From NCBI GenBank assembly GCA_028706995.1, contig JAQTVR010000009.1, forward strand, positions 1-18,249: 18,249 nucleotides of DNA, written 5' to 3'. Below the pieces are notes generated by a model, which ran no database searches, was not told the DNA's origin, and saw only the letters and a list, made by a program, of their open reading frames with translations. Position 1 is the first letter of the stretch. Each line of letters begins with the position of its first letter. The position numbers and the translations under genes are program-made. Origin of the DNA: Dehalococcoidales bacterium. Lineage in GTDB: Bacteria > Chloroflexota > Dehalococcoidia > Dehalococcoidales > UBA5627. This document shows, piece after piece, positions 15,125 to 18,249 of the stretch.

Positions 15125-15691
15125 TTAACTAAAACTTACTCTGGGAGCTTCCCTTTCAGTTGCCACCGTAACTTCGAAGAATTCTCCGATTTTAAATCCG
15201 CTCATACTGGCTATAATATTGGAGGGAAACATCTGTATCTTGTTATTAAAATTTAAAACGGAATCATTATAATACTGGCGTGAAAAACTGATCTTGTTTT
15301 CTGTCGAGGATAATTCCTCCTGTAAAGCTAGGAAATTCTGATTGGCTTTTAAATCAGGATAGTTTTCTACTACTGCCAGTAATTTGCTTAGCGCCGAACT
15401 CAATTCACCTTCAGCTATTGAACGGGCGCCAACGCTCCCCCCAGGAACTCTCTGAGCCAGGTTTCTGGCATTGGTTACGGCTTCCATCGTCTCTCGCTCA
15501 TGTTTCATGTAACCTCTTACCGTTTCCATCAGGTTAGGTATAAGGTCGTACCGTCTTTTTAACTGGACGTCGATCTGCGCCCAGGCATTTTTAACCTGAT
15601 TGCGCAGTCTAATCAACCCATTATATGTAAGGATAAAAAATAGAACTAAAACTGCTAGGATTCCCAGTATCACCCAAAGTGCTATATCCAA
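15125..15691 (-). CDS. lemA: LemA family protein
   Basis: A protein of 188 residues with one N-terminal membrane helix (about 3-23) and a helical domain carrying the family motif LKRRYDLIPNLMETV. The biochemical role is not settled. It is often encoded just before htpX, as here, and both may serve envelope quality control. The start is TTG 15691 with a strong AAGGAGGTGAT site just upstream, so the unusual start codon is well supported. Confidence 0.95.
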   Translation of the reverse strand: MDIALWVILGILAVLVLFFILTYNGLIRLRNQVKNAWAQIDVQLKRRYDLIPNLMETVRGYMKHERETMEAVTNARNLAQRVPGGSVGARSIAEGELSSALSKLLAVVENYPDLKANQNFLALQEELSSTENKISFSRQYYNDSVLNFNNKIQMFPSNIIASMSGFKIGEFFEVTVATEREAPRVSFS

Positions 15692-16066
15692 GAATCACCT
15701 CCTTAATTAGCTCCCGGTTCAGGGGTGCTATTATGACCTACTTAAGCCTGAAAAACTTCTCCCAGGAAATTAATTACCTGCTGTTCTGAATTCACATCAC
15801 ATGAATTTAATTGTGAGTTATGTTTTATCATCTATCATATCTATTTTACAAACCGGATAAATCATTTTATTAGACCTTGCTATCTATCCATTTTAGATGT
15901 CCCGTAATATTGTGTCAAGAAACAAATAACCTGCGCTTCATCAATTTATGATGCAAAATTATTCGGTTAACGGAAGAGTAAGTGTACAGGATTAAATTGA
16001 CAATATCAATCAAAAACTGTATATTTACTTAAATCCTTCACAAATCAATTAATTTCACAGTTAAAG
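15692..16066. other. Intergenic region between divergent lemA and ETF gene
   Basis: A 375-base AT-rich gap. The right part holds a good promoter for the ETF gene (15997-16025). Toward lemA I see no convincing promoter, although one must exist. A symmetric element TCACA-N10-TGTGA (15797-15816) lies about 105 bases before lemA and could bind a regulator. I see no gene or RNA in the gap. Confidence 0.6.
15997..16025 (+). promoter_or_regulatory. Sigma70 promoter of the ETF operon
   Basis: Perfect TTGACA (15997-16002), 17-base spacer, TATATT (16020-16025). Predicted start near 16032, giving a leader of about 35 bases before the ATG. Confidence 0.8.
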
Positions 16067-17968
16067 ATGAACTATATAGTTTTAGTTAAGCAAGTCCCTG
16101 ATGTAAAGAACATCCCTAATGAAGCATGGGATTGGGAGAAGGGCACGCTGAAGCGCGGTCTACTGGATAATGTCTGTAATGAATTTGACAAGCAGGCATT
16201 AGCCTTTGCTATCGAAATGAGAGAGCAAAAATATGGGAAGATACTGGCTCTTTCCATGGGCCCTCCGTTTGCTGAAGAAGTTCTAAAATATGCTCTCTCT
16301 ATAGGCGCAGATATGGCCGTATTATTGACTGACAGAAGTCTGGGAGGTGCCGACACCGCTGCTACTGCTTATCCGCTTGCCCAGGCAATTAGAAAGATAC
16401 AAAAAGATTTTTTTATAGGGGATTCCAATTACACCATAATAAGCGGTATGCAGTCCGTGGATGGAGACACCGCACAAGTCCCCCCACAGATAGCAGAGGA
16501 TTTGGGTATTGTCCATATCGCTTATACAACATCGTTTTCTTTTAATAACAACGAGTTACAGGTATCCCGCATCACCCGTCGTGGATTGGAGACCGTCACT
16601 CCTCTCGATTCACCGTGTATGGTGACTGTTGCCAACTTCACGGAACCTCCTTTCGCAACATTCTCCAGGACCAGATGGGCAGCGTCTCAGCAAATAACGA
16701 AATGGAGCGCTGAGGATATAAATGCAGACCCCTCTTTAATCGGTTTATCCGGCTCAAGAACAACTGTTTTCAAGATTTTTTCCCCTAAAGATGTTAGCGA
16801 TAGACAATGTCTGCTTTTTGATAAAGTACCGGATCTGGTTAAGAAATTAGAAGAAGCTTTTGTCAACAATTTAGAATCTTCCGATAAAAAGGAGGAGGGA
16901 CATGTTTATTCAATACCGGAAGGAAGAAAACCCAGCTATCAGGGAGAAATATGGGTATATGCCGAGCAGGAAGGAGGTGAGATAAACCCTGCGACTTTCG
17001 AGTTACTGGGAAAAGCTACCGGTCTGGCTCGTTCTCTCGGGGAAAAAGTGGGAGCAGTTCTATTAGGCAAAAATATCAAGAATCTTACTATGGAGCTTAT
17101 AAAATACGGCGCAGAAAAAGTTTATATAGCAGATCATGTCCATTTGAAGAATTTTTTACCTGTTCCCTATGCAATGGTTATTTCCGATCTTATTGAACAG
17201 TATAAACCGCAGATAATGCTTTTCAGTGCTACTCCTTTGGGTAGAGAACTGGCACCAAGGGTTGCCTATCGTACTAGATCCGGACTCACTGCTGATTGCA
17301 CCGGACTAGATCTAGTTGACTTCCAACGTGGCAAACAGGATTTAGTGGGAGTTCTAAAACAGACTCGCCCGGCCCTAGGCGGGAATATAATGGCATCCAT
17401 CATTACACAAAACTCTAATATACAGATGTCCACTGCACGCCCGGGTGTTATGAAAGCCCTTGAACCAAGCGATAAGCGCCAGGGAGAGGTAATTAATTAC
17501 GCTCCTTCGCTTACAGAAAACGACCTGAGGGAAAAGATAATATCGGCTGAAGTCTGTCCCTCGGTTTCTGACATCAAGGAAGCCGCGGCGATAGTCTGCG
17601 GAGGAGCAGGCTGTAAGAATAAGGATACCTTCGACAAATATATAATACCGCTTGCAGAGAAGTTAAGCTCTTTTCTGGATGTAGAAGGAATGGTCGGCGC
17701 ATCGAGAGCTGCAGTGGAAATGGGCTTCATAGACCGATCCCACCAGGTAGGTCAGACAGGACAGACCGTGAAACCCAAGGTATATATCGCTGTAGGTGTT
17801 TCCGGTGCGGTACAGCACATCACCGGTATGCATAATTCGGATATAATCATAGCCATCAACCGAGACTCTAAGGCCCCGATATTTAAAGTATGTGACTTCG
17901 GTATAGTAGGAAATATGGAGGAAGTAGTCCCGCAGCTCATCAAAGCGCTGGATTCAAAAAATAGTTAG
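16067..17968 (+). CDS. Fused electron transfer flavoprotein, beta plus alpha subunits
   Basis: A protein of 633 residues joining the two ETF subunits, which are normally separate. ETF carries electrons from acyl-CoA and similar dehydrogenases to the quinone pool. The beta part covers about 1-265, with MNYIVLVKQVPD and the signature DGDTAQVPPQIAEDLG (132-147). A charged linker (about 266-292) leads to the alpha part, which starts at GEIWVYAEQ. The FAD domain of alpha shows SGLTADCTGL (405-414), TRPALGGN (433-440), VGASRAAV (543-550), HQVGQTGQTVKP (559-570), GVSGAVQH (577-584) and a final DFGIVGN. The ATG at 16067 has only a weak ribosome site. The next gene, two bases on, is the likely electron acceptor. 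Confidence 0.93.
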   Translation: MNYIVLVKQVPDVKNIPNEAWDWEKGTLKRGLLDNVCNEFDKQALAFAIEMREQKYGKILALSMGPPFAEEVLKYALSIGADMAVLLTDRSLGGADTAATAYPLAQAIRKIQKDFFIGDSNYTIISGMQSVDGDTAQVPPQIAEDLGIVHIAYTTSFSFNNNELQVSRITRRGLETVTPLDSPCMVTVANFTEPPFATFSRTRWAASQQITKWSAEDINADPSLIGLSGSRTTVFKIFSPKDVSDRQCLLFDKVPDLVKKLEEAFVNNLESSDKKEEGHVYSIPEGRKPSYQGEIWVYAEQEGGEINPATFELLGKATGLARSLGEKVGAVLLGKNIKNLTMELIKYGAEKVYIADHVHLKNFLPVPYAMVISDLIEQYKPQIMLFSATPLGRELAPRVAYRTRSGLTADCTGLDLVDFQRGKQDLVGVLKQTRPALGGNIMASIITQNSNIQMSTARPGVMKALEPSDKRQGEVINYAPSLTENDLREKIISAEVCPSVSDIKEAAAIVCGGAGCKNKDTFDKYIIPLAEKLSSFLDVEGMVGASRAAVEMGFIDRSHQVGQTGQTVKPKVYIAVGVSGAVQHITGMHNSDIIIAINRDSKAPIFKVCDFGIVGNMEEVVPQLIKALDSKNS

Positions 17969-17970
17969 CT

Positions 17971-18249
17971 ATGGATGAATTAAACAAAATAGATGTGCTA
18001 TTTATAGGCGCCGGACCAGCCGGTCTTGCTGGAGCAATCAAACTAAAACAGCTCGTTAATGAAAAGGGTGGGAACGAGTCCGTTGTAGTTATTGATAAGG
18101 CAGAAAAACCAGGACAGCATAACCTTTCAGGCGCTGTATTCGAAGCTGATGTTCTGGATGAATTGTTGCCCGGTTGGAAAGAAGACACCGGCAGTTTCAT
18201 AACTAAGATTCTAAAAAACCGAGTGGAATATGAAGAAATTATCTTCCTT
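17971..18249 (+). CDS. ETF-quinone oxidoreductase / FixC-like flavoprotein, N-terminal part
   Basis: 93 codons before the window edge. The FAD-binding Rossmann motif GAGPAGLAGA lies at about residues 13-22, followed by a VVVIDKAEKPGQH segment and LSGAVFEADVLDEL, close to the HTLSGA region of ETF-quinone oxidoreductases. In that family the protein takes electrons from reduced ETF and passes them to quinone at the membrane, usually with a C-terminal 4Fe-4S domain, which is not visible here. FixC is the alternative. The ATG lies two bases after the ETF stop with no clear ribosome site, so translation is probably coupled. Confidence 0.88.
   Translation, partial: MDELNKIDVLFIGAGPAGLAGAIKLKQLVNEKGGNESVVVIDKAEKPGQHNLSGAVFEADVLDELLPGWKEDTGSFITKILKNRVEYEEIIFL

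Noticed and set aside
15797..15816. TCACA-N10-TGTGA symmetric element as a CRP-like site
   Set aside because: CRP-type sites are TGTGA-N6-TCACA; here the halves are reversed and the spacing differs. Five-base arms in AT-rich DNA are weak evidence.

Overview
The window reads as a stretch of a bacterial chromosome, most likely from a Dehalococcoidia-type Chloroflexota. This is an inference from the combination of features: a monoderm-style short YidC, T-box control of ileS and of a stand-alone TrpB2, a long type-2 IleRS, a fused ETF beta-alpha protein next to an ETF-quinone oxidoreductase, and moderate GC with frequent TTG/GTG starts. A Firmicutes origin is less likely but cannot be excluded from sequence alone. 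Nearly all genes are intact and familiar; I see no insertion sequence, CRISPR array or phage module.

Layout. 1-2516 (minus): a small SHOCT-domain membrane protein followed by a copper-type P1B ATPase that runs off the left edge. 2738-3034 (plus): a stand-alone Smr-domain protein. 3040-4805 (plus): a sigma70 promoter, a T-box leader with a Trp (UGG) specifier, and trpB2; it ends at a hairpin shared with the convergent ileS. 4883-8323 (minus): ileS with its own promoter and a T-box leader with an Ile (AUC) specifier. 8326-13306 (minus): one long run in the order rpsF, ssb, rpsR, rpmH, rnpA, yidD, PQQ-type beta-propeller lipoprotein, yidC, jag. This joins ribosomal assembly, RNase P and membrane-protein insertion. 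13517-13590 (plus): tRNA-Asp. 13627-14033: a scar holding a broken methyltransferase fragment and a frameshifted zinc-ribbon tail. 14034-15691 (minus): lemA-htpX. 16067-18249 (plus): fused ETF beta-alpha, then the start of an ETF-quinone oxidoreductase cut by the window edge.

How the genes work together. trpB2 and ileS each sense the charging state of their own tRNA; specifier codon and the base that reads the tRNA discriminator agree in both leaders. The rpsF-to-jag run supplies small-subunit proteins S6 and S18, SSB, L34, the RNase P protein, and the YidC insertase with YidD and the RNA-binding protein Jag. The ETF pair passes electrons from acyl-CoA-type dehydrogenases to the quinone pool.

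The points most worth a second look are the IleRS signature motif, which reads GIHH instead of HxGH; the compensated double frameshift at the 3' end of htpX; the 113-nt overlap of yidC with jag; the propeller lipoprotein inside the yidC operon; the extensions on both S6 and S18; and the degraded methyltransferase beside tRNA-Asp. I did not find a clearly new multi-gene system.
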